This document shows, one piece after another, positions 17,703 through 26,450 of a stretch of 64,000 nt of DNA; the first letter of the stretch is position 1, and every line of letters begins with the position of its first letter. Position numbers and translations under genes: made by a program. The stretch covers positions 3,720,001-3,784,000 of the forward strand of contig NZ_CP126251.1 of assembly GCF_003234115.2 (NCBI RefSeq), read 5' to 3'. Origin of the DNA: Curtobacterium sp. MCPF17_002. Its GTDB lineage: Bacteria; Actinomycetota; Actinomycetes; Actinomycetales; Microbacteriaceae. The notes under the pieces are model-generated. The model was given only the letters and a program-made list of their open reading frames with translations, did no database searches and was not told the origin of the DNA.

Positions 17703-18967
17703 AGCTCCTCCCCGGTGGGCATGGCCGCCGACGGGGACGGCATCGTCTCGATCGGGTTCGTGTTGGTCCCCACGGGCGTGTAGGCCTGGTCGCCCGCGGC
17801 AGCAGCACGTGACCGGGTGATCGCCTCCATGACGGTCTCCACGGTGATGACCCCGCGGAACGCGTCCCGCCGTCCGGTCACGAGGGCGGCACCGGCGCTC
17901 GAGACGAGCATCGTGTCGAGCGCGTCGTTGAGGGTCGCCGCTTCACCGACGACGGGCAGGTCCGGCTCGACGCCGTCCGGGATCCGGGTGAGGCGCTCGA
18001 GCTGGCGCTTGCTCGGCCACCCGATCGGCCGCTGACGCTGGTCGACGACGACCGCGTGCTGGTGGCCGCCGGCCTCGTTCATCCGCTGGAGCACGGCCTG
18101 CGCCTCCTCGCCGGGCGAGCACGTGACCGCGGACTCCACCTCGACGTCGCGCACCCGGTTCAGGGTGAGCTGCTTGAGGCCGGCGCCGGAACCGATGAAG
18201 TTCTCCACGAACTCGTTCGCCGGCTCGGCGAGGATCCGCTCCGGGGTGTCGTACTGCACGATGTGCGCGCCCTCGGTGAAGATGACGATCCAGTCGCCGA
18301 GCTTCACGGCCTCGTCGAAGTCGTGCGTGACGATGACGATCGTCTTGTGCAGTTCCTCCTGGATGCGGAGGAGCTCGTCCTGCAGGCGCTGCCGCGTGAT
18401 CGGGTCGACGGCGCCGAACGGCTCGTCCATGAGCAGGACGGGCGGGTCCGCGGCGAGCGCCCGGGCGACGCCGACGCGCTGCTGCTGTCCGCCGGAGAGT
18501 TCGCGGGGGAAGCGGTCGCGGTAGGTGTCGGGGTCGAGGGAGACCAGGTCGAGCAGTTCGTCGACGCGCGCGGCGACCTTCTCCTTCGACCAGCCGAGCA
18601 TCTTCGGGACGATCGCGATGTTCGCCGCGACGGTCATGTGCGGGAAGAGCCCGCCGGCCTGGATGACGTAGCCCATCCGGCGGCGGAGCTCGTCGCCGTC
18701 GATGCCCGTGACGTCGTCGTCGCCGACCACGATGCGTCCCTCGGTGGGCTCGATGAGTCGGTTGATCATCTTGAGCGTGGTCGTCTTGCCGCACCCGGAC
18801 GGGCCGACGAGCATGACGATCTTGCCGGCCGGGATCTCGAGGGTGATGCCGTCGACGGCGGGCTTCGTCTGGCCGGGGTACCGCTTGGTGACCTCGTCGA
18901 GCAGGATGCTGCGGCCGGTGACGTCCCCGTCTGGAGCGGTGGTGGTGGCGGAGTCAGTGCTGGACAC
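17699..18967 (-). CDS. opuCA: Osmoprotectant ABC transporter ATP-binding protein with CBS domains
   Basis: Protein of 422 residues. Walker A GPSGCGKTT (about 53-61), signature LSGGQQQRV (about 157-165), Walker B VLLMDEPFGAVD and VTHDF form the ATPase. After about residue 270 two CBS motifs follow (NEAGGHQHAVVVDQRQRPIGW and SSAGAALVTGRRDAFRGVITVETVM). In OpuA/OpuC systems the CBS region senses ionic strength or cyclic dinucleotides and gates transport. It overlaps both adjacent permease genes. Confidence 0.94.
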   Translation of the reverse strand: MSSTDSATTTAPDGDVTGRSILLDEVTKRYPGQTKPAVDGITLEIPAGKIVMLVGPSGCGKTTTLKMINRLIEPTEGRIVVGDDDVTGIDGDELRRRMGYVIQAGGLFPHMTVAANIAIVPKMLGWSKEKVAARVDELLDLVSLDPDTYRDRFPRELSGGQQQRVGVARALAADPPVLLMDEPFGAVDPITRQRLQDELLRIQEELHKTIVIVTHDFDEAVKLGDWIVIFTEGAHIVQYDTPERILAEPANEFVENFIGSGAGLKQLTLNRVRDVEVESAVTCSPGEEAQAVLQRMNEAGGHQHAVVVDQRQRPIGWPSKRQLERLTRIPDGVEPDLPVVGEAATLNDALDTMLVSSAGAALVTGRRDAFRGVITVETVMEAITRSRAAAAGDQAYTPVGTNTNPIETMPSPSAAMPTGEEL

Positions 18968-19601
18968 GGATACCTCTCGAGATGGTCAGGCGGCCGAGGC
19001 CGATGAGGAGCAGATCGAGGACGAGGGCGAGCAGGACGACGCCGATCACCCCCACGGTGACGGAGAACAGGGCGTTGGCGCCGCCGAGGCGGGACAGTCC
19101 GGAGAAGATGAAACCGCCGAGTCCGGGGCCGAGGGCGTACGCGGCGATCGCAGCGATGCCCATCACCATCTGGGCCGACACCCGGACGCCGCTGAGGATG
19201 ATCGGCCACGCCATCGGGAGTTCGATCTGCAGCAGGGTCCGGAACCGGCTCATGCCGATGCCGCGCGCCGACTCGACCACCGTCGGCGGGATCTCGGCGA
19301 GGCCGACGACCGCGCTGCGGAGGATCGGCAGGGTGGCGAAGAAGACGACGGTCACGACGGACGGCACGACGCCGAAACCGAGCGGGACGATGAGCAGGCC
19401 GATCACCGCGAACGACGGCAGGGTGAGGCCGATGGCGGACACCCCGTTGGCGACCGAGGTCAGCCGTTCGCTGCGGTAGACGAGTGTGGCGAGCACCACG
19501 GCGATGAGCGTGGCGAGCACCGTGCACTGGACGACCAGTGAGAAGTGCTGCCACGACGCGAACCAGATCTGGTCCCACCGCTCCCCGATGTACTGGAACA
19601 C
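18954..19601 (-). CDS. opuCB: Osmoprotectant ABC transporter permease
   Basis: Protein of 215 residues with five to six hydrophobic segments and the permease loop VESARGIGMSRFRTLLQIELPMAWP. First gene of the operon. GTG 19601 is chosen because GAGGAG stands 9 nt upstream; an in-frame start at 19652 would add a Pro/Arg-rich stretch without similarity to the family. The last 14 nt overlap the ATPase gene. A TAGGTT box at 19662-19667 is the candidate promoter in the 205-bp upstream gap, in which I see no other gene. Confidence 0.88.
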   Translation of the reverse strand: MFQYIGERWDQIWFASWQHFSLVVQCTVLATLIAVVLATLVYRSERLTSVANGVSAIGLTLPSFAVIGLLIVPLGFGVVPSVVTVVFFATLPILRSAVVGLAEIPPTVVESARGIGMSRFRTLLQIELPMAWPIILSGVRVSAQMVMGIAAIAAYALGPGLGGFIFSGLSRLGGANALFSVTVGVIGVVLLALVLDLLLIGLGRLTISRGIRVQH

Positions 19602-19806
19602 GCGGAAGCGCTCCTCTCCGGTCGGCCGAAGTGCCCACGGTTCGGGGCACAAGCGCCTTCGAACCTACGCAGGTCACGCCGAGGTGCTGGACATCTGGGC
19701 GTCGACGGGGCTGCTCGGACACTGTCGATCGACGACGAATCCCTGATCAGCCCGGATGTACACCCCGGCTCCTGGGAGAACGGTAACGATCCCGAGGAGT
19801 GTTCGG

Positions 19807-20478
19807 CTATGCGCCCAGGCCGCGGAGGCCCGACCGCTCCGCGATGTCGACCAGCATCTCCCGCCACTCGACCCACTCGTCCGCGGTCTTCTCGGCGAGG
19901 TTGCCGTCCCCGTCGCCCGCGCGGCCGTCGAGCATCTCGCGGACGATGTCGGCGTGGCCCGCGTGCCGTGCGGTCTCGTACGCCATGTGCACGAGGATCC
20001 GCTGCAGCGTCACGTCACGGCGTTCCTCGGGCCACCAGGGGACCACCCCGTGGGCGTCGAGGTCGAGCGCCTCGATGGTGGCGTCCGCGTGCGCGGCGCT
20101 CCGGTGGTGGAACGCGACGACGTCGTCGAGGGTCTCGTCGGCCGTCGCGTACATGTCGTCGCCCGCGTCGGAGTCGAGCCAGGCCGGCGCGTCCGGCAGC
20201 GGGCGGTCGAACACCTCGCCGAAGTACCCGGCCTGCACGCCGGCGACGTGCTTCACCAGCCCGAGCACGTTCGTGCCGGTGGGCGTGACCGGCCAGCGCG
20301 CCTGGCGTTCGGCGAGGCCGTCGAGCTTGGCGAGGAGCGCGCCCCGGTGCTTCTGCAGGTAGCGGTGGAGCGTCTGCTTCACGTCCGCGGCGTCGGTGGT
20401 CGGCGCCGACGGTACTGCCGGCGCCGCCTGCGCTGCCGGTGCTGGGTGGACTTCGGGGACCGGATCGGCGCTGCTCAT
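19807..20478 (-). CDS. DinB-superfamily protein (DUF664-like)
   Basis: Protein of 223 residues. After an Ala/Pro-rich N-terminus (1-30) comes a four-helix bundle with the metal triad pattern: LGLVKHVAGVQAGYFGEVF (first His), VVAFHHRSAAHADATI, and LVHMAYETARHAGHADIVREML (later His residues). DUF664/DinB proteins include mycothiol-dependent enzymes of actinobacteria. It starts inside the stop of the upstream gene (4-nt overlap), so the two are coupled. The substrate is unknown. Confidence 0.88.
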   Translation of the reverse strand: MSSADPVPEVHPAPAAQAAPAVPSAPTTDAADVKQTLHRYLQKHRGALLAKLDGLAERQARWPVTPTGTNVLGLVKHVAGVQAGYFGEVFDRPLPDAPAWLDSDAGDDMYATADETLDDVVAFHHRSAAHADATIEALDLDAHGVVPWWPEERRDVTLQRILVHMAYETARHAGHADIVREMLDGRAGDGDGNLAEKTADEWVEWREMLVDIAERSGLRGLGA

Positions 20479-21086
20479 GCCCTCGATCGTGCCACCGCTC
20501 GCTCACGGACGCGCTCCGACTCGAGCACGGCGACGCGCTCGGCCGTCAGGAGCAGCCCGGCGACCTCACCCGAGTTCCGGGCGGGGGAGTCGTTCCAGCT
20601 CGTCAGGTCACGTACGCGGCCCATCCGGATGTCCGGCGCGGGGCACCAGAGCACCGGCTGCCCTTCCTCGGCGGCGAGCGCGTGCCAGACCAGGTCGAGG
20701 GCACGCTGCACCTCCTGCGAGTGCACGGCGTGCGGACCGCCGGCGGCGGAGACGACCGACCCGACGAGGCAGGCGGCCACGAGCGGTCGGCCCTGCACGT
20801 CCATCGCGGCGGCACTGGACGCCTTCCGCATGCGTCCGTGTTCGTCGACGTACGCGAACCACGCGTGCTGGATCCACCCCCGCTCGATGACGCTGCGAGC
20901 ACCGGAGAGCAGGCGTTCGAGGTCGCTGAGCTCCTGCAGCCGCGCTTCCACCCGGCGGACGCGTGCTGCGTCGCGACGGGCGGAGAACCGGTCGAGGAGT
21001 CCGCGGAAGCCGGTGCGGGTCGGGGCGGACGGGACGGGAGAGGCGTCGGTGGCGACGTCGTGCTGGACGCGGAACTCGAGGGTCAT
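20475..21086 (-). CDS. DUF6197-like hypothetical protein
   Basis: Protein of 203 residues. The N-terminal 75 residues are basic and helical (RGLLDRFSARRDAARVRRVEARLQEL, split for length). Residues about 75-140 read RGWIQHAWFAYVDEHG and ACLVGSVVSAAGG, a pattern I associate with DUF6197, of unknown function. TATCGT and a GGAGGGG ribosome site (5 nt from the ATG) support start 21086. It is co-transcribed with the DinB gene. Confidence 0.72.
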   Translation of the reverse strand: MTLEFRVQHDVATDASPVPSAPTRTGFRGLLDRFSARRDAARVRRVEARLQELSDLERLLSGARSVIERGWIQHAWFAYVDEHGRMRKASSAAAMDVQGRPLVAACLVGSVVSAAGGPHAVHSQEVQRALDLVWHALAAEEGQPVLWCPAPDIRMGRVRDLTSWNDSPARNSGEVAGLLLTAERVAVLESERVRERAVARSRA

Positions 21087-21145
21087 GACGGCCCCTCCGA
21101 TCTTCACGTGCACGGATGGTGAGGGAACGATAGCCCCGGCCCGGC

Positions 21146-22024
21146 TCAGCCGTCCAGCAGTTCGTCGATCGCGCGGTGCGCGACCGCCCGGAACGTGCGG
21201 TCGTCGGACAGGGACAGGGCCGATGCGATCGAGACCGCCCAGCCCCGCGCCCGTTCCCAGGTGTCGTCGTCGGCGGTGACGAGTCCGCGGAAGGTGCCCC
21301 GCGCCTCCCGGTCGAGCGTCAGCCACGCGGTCGCGAGGTCGACAGCGGGGTCCCCGGCGGTCACGTCGCCGAAGTCGACGACGGCGGACAGACGGAGGTC
21401 GCCGGACGGCGATGCGTCGACGAGCACGTTGAACGGGTGCAGGTCACCGTGCACCCAGACGGGAGGCCCGGCGTACGCGGGCAGGGCGGCCGCTGCCCGC
21501 CAGACTGCCGCCAGTTCCCGTGCCCGGGGCACGTCATCGGAGTCGAGTCGCGTCAGCACCGCCTCGCTCCGGGTCGCGAGCGGGACCGCGCGGACCGGGT
21601 TGACCGGGGCGTCGGCGGGGGCGGGCACGTGCAGGAGGCCGAGGAACGCGGCGAGGCCCTCCGCGACGTGGACACCGCCGGCGCGGTCCCCGACAGGGGC
21701 GCCCGGCAGCCACCGGACGACGCTCCAGGACCACGGGTACCCGAGCGCCGGTCGACCGGTGCGCACCGGGTCCGGCACGGGGACGACCGCCGCCACGCGC
21801 TGCGCGATGCCCGGGAGCCAGCGCTGCTCGTGCTCGATGAGCGCGGCGGCCGCTGCTCGCCGGGGCAGGCGGACGGCGAGCAGGTCCCCGAGCCGCACGA
21901 TCACGTTGTCCCAGCCGTTCGCGACGACCTCGAGCGGCAGGTCGGCCAGGTCCGGGTGCTGGTCGCGGAGCAGGGCGCGGACGAGCGGCACGTCGACGTC
22001 GACCTCGGCGGCGGGAGTGGCCAT
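21146..22024 (-). CDS. Aminoglycoside-phosphotransferase-family kinase
   Basis: Protein of 292 residues with the APH fold: LEVVANGWDNVIVRLGDLLAVRLPRR is the nucleotide lobe (about 32-57), VWVHGDLHPFNVLVD (about 190-204) is the catalytic loop with the HGDxxxxN residues, and VVDFGDVTAGDPAVDLA (about 215-231) holds the metal Asp. Relatives phosphorylate antibiotics, choline, sugars or other hydroxyl compounds; the family alone does not mean resistance. TACCCT lies 6 nt before ATG 22024. Confidence 0.88.
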   Translation of the reverse strand: MATPAAEVDVDVPLVRALLRDQHPDLADLPLEVVANGWDNVIVRLGDLLAVRLPRRAAAAALIEHEQRWLPGIAQRVAAVVPVPDPVRTGRPALGYPWSWSVVRWLPGAPVGDRAGGVHVAEGLAAFLGLLHVPAPADAPVNPVRAVPLATRSEAVLTRLDSDDVPRARELAAVWRAAAALPAYAGPPVWVHGDLHPFNVLVDASPSGDLRLSAVVDFGDVTAGDPAVDLATAWLTLDREARGTFRGLVTADDDTWERARGWAVSIASALSLSDDRTFRAVAHRAIDELLDG

Positions 22025-22183
22025 CGGCTCAGGGTAGTGCTCACGGTCGACTCGGGACGGGCTCGGGCTGTCCGCGGCACCCGTGAACGGGGGCGGGAGC
22101 CGGATCGACGCTCTTGGTATCCTCACAGGGAACGGTGACGTGGGTGTCCCTGGGGGGACCCGCGTCGCGTCGGTCCCGCCCGG

Positions 22184-22846
22184 TCAGGAACCCGTCGGCA
22201 GCGGTGCGATGACGGCCACCAGTCGGGGGATCTCCGGCCGCATCCGCTCCGTGACGATCGCGGCGAGCAGCACGGTCCAGAGTTCGCGGAGCCGGTCGTA
22301 CAGGTCCGCCCGGTCGGCGAGCACGTCCGACACGGTCTGCACCCCGGTGTACGCCGGGATCACCACGCGCCCGACGAGTTCCGGGTCCCAGGCCGGGTCG
22401 ACCTCACCCGCGTCGATGCCCTGGCGCACGAGCTGCGTGACGACGGCGATCCAGTCGGTGTACGGGTCCTGCCGGGCGACGTCGGACGTGGCCGCCTCGG
22501 TGGAGAGCCGGATGCCGGCGCTCACGACGACCTCGTGGACCATCTGCGACGCGAGCCCCTGCGACATCCACATGAGCACCTCCAGCGGCGTCGTGCCCCG
22601 CGCCGCTGCTGCTTCGCCGTACTGCCGGGACACCTCGTGCTGCCGTGCGATCACGGCCCCGGCGAGGTCGGCCTTCGACGTGAAGTGGAAGTACAGCGCG
22701 CCCTTCGTGAGCCCGGCCCGCTCGGCCACGGCGTCCATCGAGGCGCCGGTGTACCCGCGTTCGTCGAACTCGCCCGCGGCGGCTTCGATGATCGCGGCGC
22801 GCGTGGCGACCGCCCGCTGCTGCCGCGTGCGACCGTCCTGCACCAT
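22184..22846 (-). CDS. ScbR/ArpA-like TetR-family regulator
   Basis: Protein of 220 residues. The DNA-binding region (about 12-60: TRAAIIEAAAGEFDERGYTGASMD, then GLTKGALYFHFTSKADLA) has the form found in gamma-butyrolactone receptor-type regulators of actinomycetes. The ligand domain contains WMSQGLASQMVHEVVVSAGIRLS, also typical. A GGAGG ribosome site and TACGAT promoter lie upstream, with direct repeats GTTCCCGGCC at 22891-22919 as possible operator. No autoinducer synthase is in the window, so the ligand is unknown. Confidence 0.85.
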   Translation of the reverse strand: MVQDGRTRQQRAVATRAAIIEAAAGEFDERGYTGASMDAVAERAGLTKGALYFHFTSKADLAGAVIARQHEVSRQYGEAAAARGTTPLEVLMWMSQGLASQMVHEVVVSAGIRLSTEAATSDVARQDPYTDWIAVVTQLVRQGIDAGEVDPAWDPELVGRVVIPAYTGVQTVSDVLADRADLYDRLRELWTVLLAAIVTERMRPEIPRLVAVIAPLPTGS

Positions 22847-22969
22847 CGTCGACCTCCGCAGTCGATCGTACCGAGGGCCCCGAGTCGTTCCCGGCCATTC
22901 GTTCCCGGCCCGGCCGCGTTCGGCGGACCACCGGGTTCCTCCCCGGCGGACTGTCGTACGGTTCCGGGC

Positions 22970-23395
22970 ATGGACGGATGGCGGAACCCCACGCGCTGGG
23001 CTCGGACCGGGCGGTGGCTCCTGCTGCCGATCGCCGTGCTCGACTGGGTGGCGCTGGCGCCGCAGACCATCGTCGTGCTGGCGTTCCTCATCGCCGTGCT
23101 GGGTCTCGCCGGCATCGCCGCCGCCCTCGTCGCCCACATGCTGCGGCGATCCCGCGGGGCGATGGCGGGCGTCGGCATCGCGCTGCTGCTCGGCGGGCTC
23201 GTGGTGTTCGGCCTCGACCCGTTCCCCGGTTCGTTCCCGCTCATCGACCCGTGGTGGCCGGAGTCGATCACCCAGCCGCAGGTCGTCGGCAGCGCCTACT
23301 GGCAGCTCGCCGGCCTCGGGATCGAGCTCGCCGGTGTCGGCATGCTCGCCACCCTGCTCGTCGTGACCCTCACCGGGAAGCCCACGCGCCGCTAG
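22970..23395 (+). CDS. Small membrane protein
   Basis: Protein of 141 residues with three to four hydrophobic segments (about 17-35, 38-58, 66-80 and 112-135) and no recognisable family motif. TACGGT lies 7 nt before the ATG, giving a leaderless start. It is divergent from the ScbR-like regulator by 123 bp and may be its target. Its 3' end overlaps the convergent AraC gene by 26 bp. Confidence 0.78.
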   Translation: MDGWRNPTRWARTGRWLLLPIAVLDWVALAPQTIVVLAFLIAVLGLAGIAAALVAHMLRRSRGAMAGVGIALLLGGLVVFGLDPFPGSFPLIDPWWPESITQPQVVGSAYWQLAGLGIELAGVGMLATLLVVTLTGKPTRR

Positions 23396-24344
23396 ACCAC
23401 CGACACTCCTTTTTCGCGTTGTCGGATCCGGACCGCGGGCCCCGCGCTTCGCCGGCCGGATCCGACATCTGTGCGAGAGAACCTGTCCTCGCGACGCGCT
23501 CGACCGACCGACGCATGGCCCGGACGGAGCTGTAGCCGAAGGTCCGCGCAACCGTCTCCTCGTCGGCGCCGTCGAGCAACGCCCCGCGGACCGGCAGCGT
23601 CCGCCACCACCGCTGGAACCCGTCGGGCGTCCGGCCGGTGGTCTCGCGGAAGCGCCGCAGCAGCGTGCGGTCGGTCACGTTCGTGATCCGTGCCAGCTCC
23701 GGGACCGGCACCGCATCCGTGGAGTGGACGATCCGCTCGACGGCGCGGCGCAAGCTGCCGTCGCGGAGAACCGGAGGCGTCCACCGGTCGAGGAGTGCGG
23801 TGACGATCACCCCGGCGAGGGCGTCCCGCTGCAGACCGCCCCGGGACCCCGCGGACAGGTCGTCGAGGAGCTGATGGGCTTCGCGGACGACCAGCGTCGT
23901 CGGCGTCCACTCCTCCGAGCTGAGCACCGGAGGGAGTGCCAGGACCTCGGGTTCGAGCGGGCCGAACGCCGCCGTGCCGTGGAAGACTCCCGAGTCCGCG
24001 AAGGATTCGGGCTCGTCGAACGCACCGAGCAGGCCGGACTCCCGCAGCAGTTCGACCATCGACGCATCGACTGCGGGTGGACCCGAGCCCTCCGCGCCCG
24101 CCCGGATCGACACCTCGCCGTCGGACCGGACTAGTGCAGCATCGCCCTGGTGGAGGTACGCGAAGGCGGTCCCCGATGCCAGCCAGAGCGGTCGGTGCTC
24201 CGTCGAGACCCAGACGAACCGTCCCACCTCGCACGGCACCACGAAGGTCCAGTCAGAGTCCCGGTCGGCCGGCACCGCCGCACCGAAGCGCGCGGAGAGT
24301 CCGACGAGGTCGGTCATCGCCTGGAACACGTCGGAGCTCTGCAC
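23370..24344 (-). CDS. AraC-family transcriptional regulator
   Basis: Protein of 324 residues. The C-terminal AraC domain (about 195-285) has VPVPELARITNVTDRTLLRRFRETTGRTPDGF and a second helix-turn-helix ending VARTFGYSSVRAMRRSV. The N-terminal 180 residues look like the ThcR/ornithine-utilisation-type sensor of such regulators (DWTFVVPCEVGRFVWV). GTG 24344 is the furthest start; ATG 24317 is possible. The target is unknown. Its tail overlaps the convergent membrane-protein gene. Confidence 0.88.
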   Translation of the reverse strand: MQSSDVFQAMTDLVGLSARFGAAVPADRDSDWTFVVPCEVGRFVWVSTEHRPLWLASGTAFAYLHQGDAALVRSDGEVSIRAGAEGSGPPAVDASMVELLRESGLLGAFDEPESFADSGVFHGTAAFGPLEPEVLALPPVLSSEEWTPTTLVVREAHQLLDDLSAGSRGGLQRDALAGVIVTALLDRWTPPVLRDGSLRRAVERIVHSTDAVPVPELARITNVTDRTLLRRFRETTGRTPDGFQRWWRTLPVRGALLDGADEETVARTFGYSSVRAMRRSVERVARTGSLAQMSDPAGEARGPRSGSDNAKKECRWSSGAWASR

Positions 24345-24428
24345 GCGACGATCGTGGCAGGGCGACGGGCCCCGCCGGTCCGAGGAGGCCGAGCCTGTGG
24401 GGAGGCCAGGCCCTGTGGAGAACGGCGG

Positions 24429-25559
24429 TCAGTTCCGGGTCAGGACCAGGAGCGTCCCGCGCTCCGAGGACTCACGGACGCGGTCGACGAGCTCGGCGCC
24501 GTCGGCGGTCGTCCGCACCAGCTCGACCAGCGCGTCGAGGTCACCGATGCCCGCGAGCACCCCGTCGGTGCACAGCACGACACGGTCACCCGGCGCGAGC
24601 TCCCGGGAACCCGCGGTCCGCGGTGAACCGGCGGGCTGGAGCCCGATCGGCAGGTCGAGCGACCGCAGTGCCTCGTCGCTGCCGTCCGCGCGCACCAGCA
24701 CGGCGAGACCGTGTCCGGCGTCACCGAGGTCGACGTGACCCGACGCGGGGTCGAGCCGCAGGTGGAAGAGCGACCCCACCGTGTCCGCAGCCGACAGGTC
24801 GGCGGCGACCTGCGCCTCCAGGCCGGGGAAGGCGACCTCCATCGGGACGTCCGTCCGTGCGATCACCGCAGCCCGCACGGATGCCGCGAGGAGCGCGGCG
24901 GCACGACCTGCTGCCGGCACCGCACCGACGGTGAGGTGGAGCCGGCCGTCGGCGGCCACCCGCCAGTCCGCGACGTCACCGGCGTCCGCACTCGGTCGGG
25001 ACAGGACGTCGAGGTCGTAGCCCGGCACCTGGACGGGTCCCGGGACGAGGCCGTCGACGACCCGGCGGACCCGGTCGTCCTCGATCGAGTGCACGAGTTC
25101 GCGCTCTGCCCAGTGCGCGAGGTCCCGCAGCAGGTCGAGTTCCTCGGCGGACAGGGTCCGGGGTGCGGCGTCCATGACGCAGAGCGTGCCGACCCGTGTG
25201 CCGTCGAGCATCGTCAGGGGTGCGCCCGCGTAGAACCGGACGCCCTGCTCGGTGACCGCGGCGAGGTGCGCGAACCGGGGGTCGAGCGTCGCGTCCGGCA
25301 CCACCATCGGCTCGTCACTCAGCACCGTCGTCGAGCAGAACACCTGCTCGTCCGGTGCGCTCCCGCCCTGCTGCCAGCCCTGCGTGGACTGCGCGGTGAC
25401 GAGGCCGTCGTGGACGAGGTTGAGGAAGCTCAGCGGGACCCCGAAGGCCTCCTGCGTCATCCGGGTGATGCGGTCGAAGCGTTCCTCGGGGCCGTTGCCG
25501 AGGACGCCGAGCGCCTCGACCACGGCCGAGCGGTGCGCTGCGGCGTCGTGCGGTGTCAC
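24429..25559 (-). CDS. GAF domain plus SpoIIE/PP2C-like phosphatase domain, probably inactive
   Basis: Protein of 376 residues. A GAF domain (about 20-165: GVPLSFLNLVHDG, FCSTTVLSDEPMVVPDATLDPRF, GAPLTMLDGTRVGTLCVMD) is joined to a SpoIIE-like domain (about 185-376: LHLTVGAVPAAGRAAALLAAS, GDAGHGLAVLVRADG, ELAPGDRVVLCTDGVLAG). In active SpoIIE phosphatases the second motif reads GDVxGxG with a metal-binding Asp; here it is GAVPAAG, so one metal ligand is missing. It could be a sensor or pseudophosphatase. GTG start inside the stop of the ThuA gene (4-nt overlap). Confidence 0.83.
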   Translation of the reverse strand: MTPHDAAAHRSAVVEALGVLGNGPEERFDRITRMTQEAFGVPLSFLNLVHDGLVTAQSTQGWQQGGSAPDEQVFCSTTVLSDEPMVVPDATLDPRFAHLAAVTEQGVRFYAGAPLTMLDGTRVGTLCVMDAAPRTLSAEELDLLRDLAHWAERELVHSIEDDRVRRVVDGLVPGPVQVPGYDLDVLSRPSADAGDVADWRVAADGRLHLTVGAVPAAGRAAALLAASVRAAVIARTDVPMEVAFPGLEAQVAADLSAADTVGSLFHLRLDPASGHVDLGDAGHGLAVLVRADGSDEALRSLDLPIGLQPAGSPRTAGSRELAPGDRVVLCTDGVLAGIGDLDALVELVRTTADGAELVDRVRESSERGTLLVLTRN

Positions 25560-26332
25560 GCGGTCTGGCTCCCCGTGTCCTGGCGCAGGAACCAGTCCCG
25601 CGGGTGCTGGTCCGCGGTGAGCTCGCGGCGTCCGGACACCGGTGCGGCCCACTGCGCGGCGTTCGAGAGCACCCGCTGGATGTCCGGGTGGTGGTACACC
25701 GGGTACTCCTGGTCGCCGGGGGAGAAGTAGAACACCCGACCGAGACCGCGGCGGTACGCGACGCCGGAGCGGAACACCTCGCCGCCGGCGAACGTGGACA
25801 GGAAGACCTCCTCGTCGGGTCGCGGGATGTCGAAGTACTCGCCGTACATCTCCTGGCGCTCGATGACGATCGGGTGCGGCACCCCGGCGGCGATCGGGTG
25901 CTCCGGTGCGACCGTCCAGACGAGTTCGCGTTCGCCGTCGTTCCGCCACTTCAGGGAGCACGTGGTGCCCATGAGTCGCTTGAACGGCTTCGAGTAGTGC
26001 CCGGAGTGCAGCACCACGAGGCCCATCCCGGCGTGGACGGCGTCGACCACCCGCGAGACGACCTCGTCGGAGACCTCGTCGTGTGCGGCGTGCCCCCACC
26101 AGAACAGCACGTCGGTGGTGGCCAGGCGCTCGGCGGTCAGGCCGTGCTCGGGTTCCTGCAGCGTGGCGGTGGAGACCTCTGCGGTGGGCTGGAGTGCGCG
26201 GAGCGCGGCGGCGATCACGGTGTGCATGCCGTCGGGGTAGTGCTCGACGACCGTCGCGTCACCGCGGGTCTCGTGCACGTTCTCGTTCCAGACGACGATG
26301 TTCAGGGGACGGTTCTCGGTCGGCGTCGACAT
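25556..26332 (-). CDS. ThuA-family (trehalose utilisation) protein
   Basis: Protein of 258 residues in the class I glutamine-amidotransferase-like ThuA family: LNIVVWNENVHE at the start, TTDVLFWWGHAAHDEV, GMGLVVLHSGHYSKPFKRLMG, and HPIVIERQEMYGEYF. In rhizobia ThuA takes part in ketotrehalose metabolism; elsewhere the role is unclear. TAGCGT lies 7 nt before ATG 26332, so this start is preferred to the upstream GTG at 26353. It is translationally coupled to the GAF/SpoIIE-like gene, an unusual pairing. Confidence 0.9.
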   Translation of the reverse strand: MSTPTENRPLNIVVWNENVHETRGDATVVEHYPDGMHTVIAAALRALQPTAEVSTATLQEPEHGLTAERLATTDVLFWWGHAAHDEVSDEVVSRVVDAVHAGMGLVVLHSGHYSKPFKRLMGTTCSLKWRNDGERELVWTVAPEHPIAAGVPHPIVIERQEMYGEYFDIPRPDEEVFLSTFAGGEVFRSGVAYRRGLGRVFYFSPGDQEYPVYHHPDIQRVLSNAAQWAAPVSGRRELTADQHPRDWFLRQDTGSQTA

Positions 26333-26450
26333 GCCCACGACGCTACCCGTCACCGGCGTCGAATCGATACGAGGAACGGAGTGTCGGGCCCATCGGTGCC
26401 CGTTCGGCCGTGTCGGCGGTTTCCCGGGCCGGGTCCGTCACGATGGCCGC

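Noticed and set aside
21146-22024. Calling the APH-fold kinase an antibiotic resistance gene
   Set aside because: The fold is shared by many kinases with metabolic substrates; nothing in the sequence or context shows an antibiotic as substrate.
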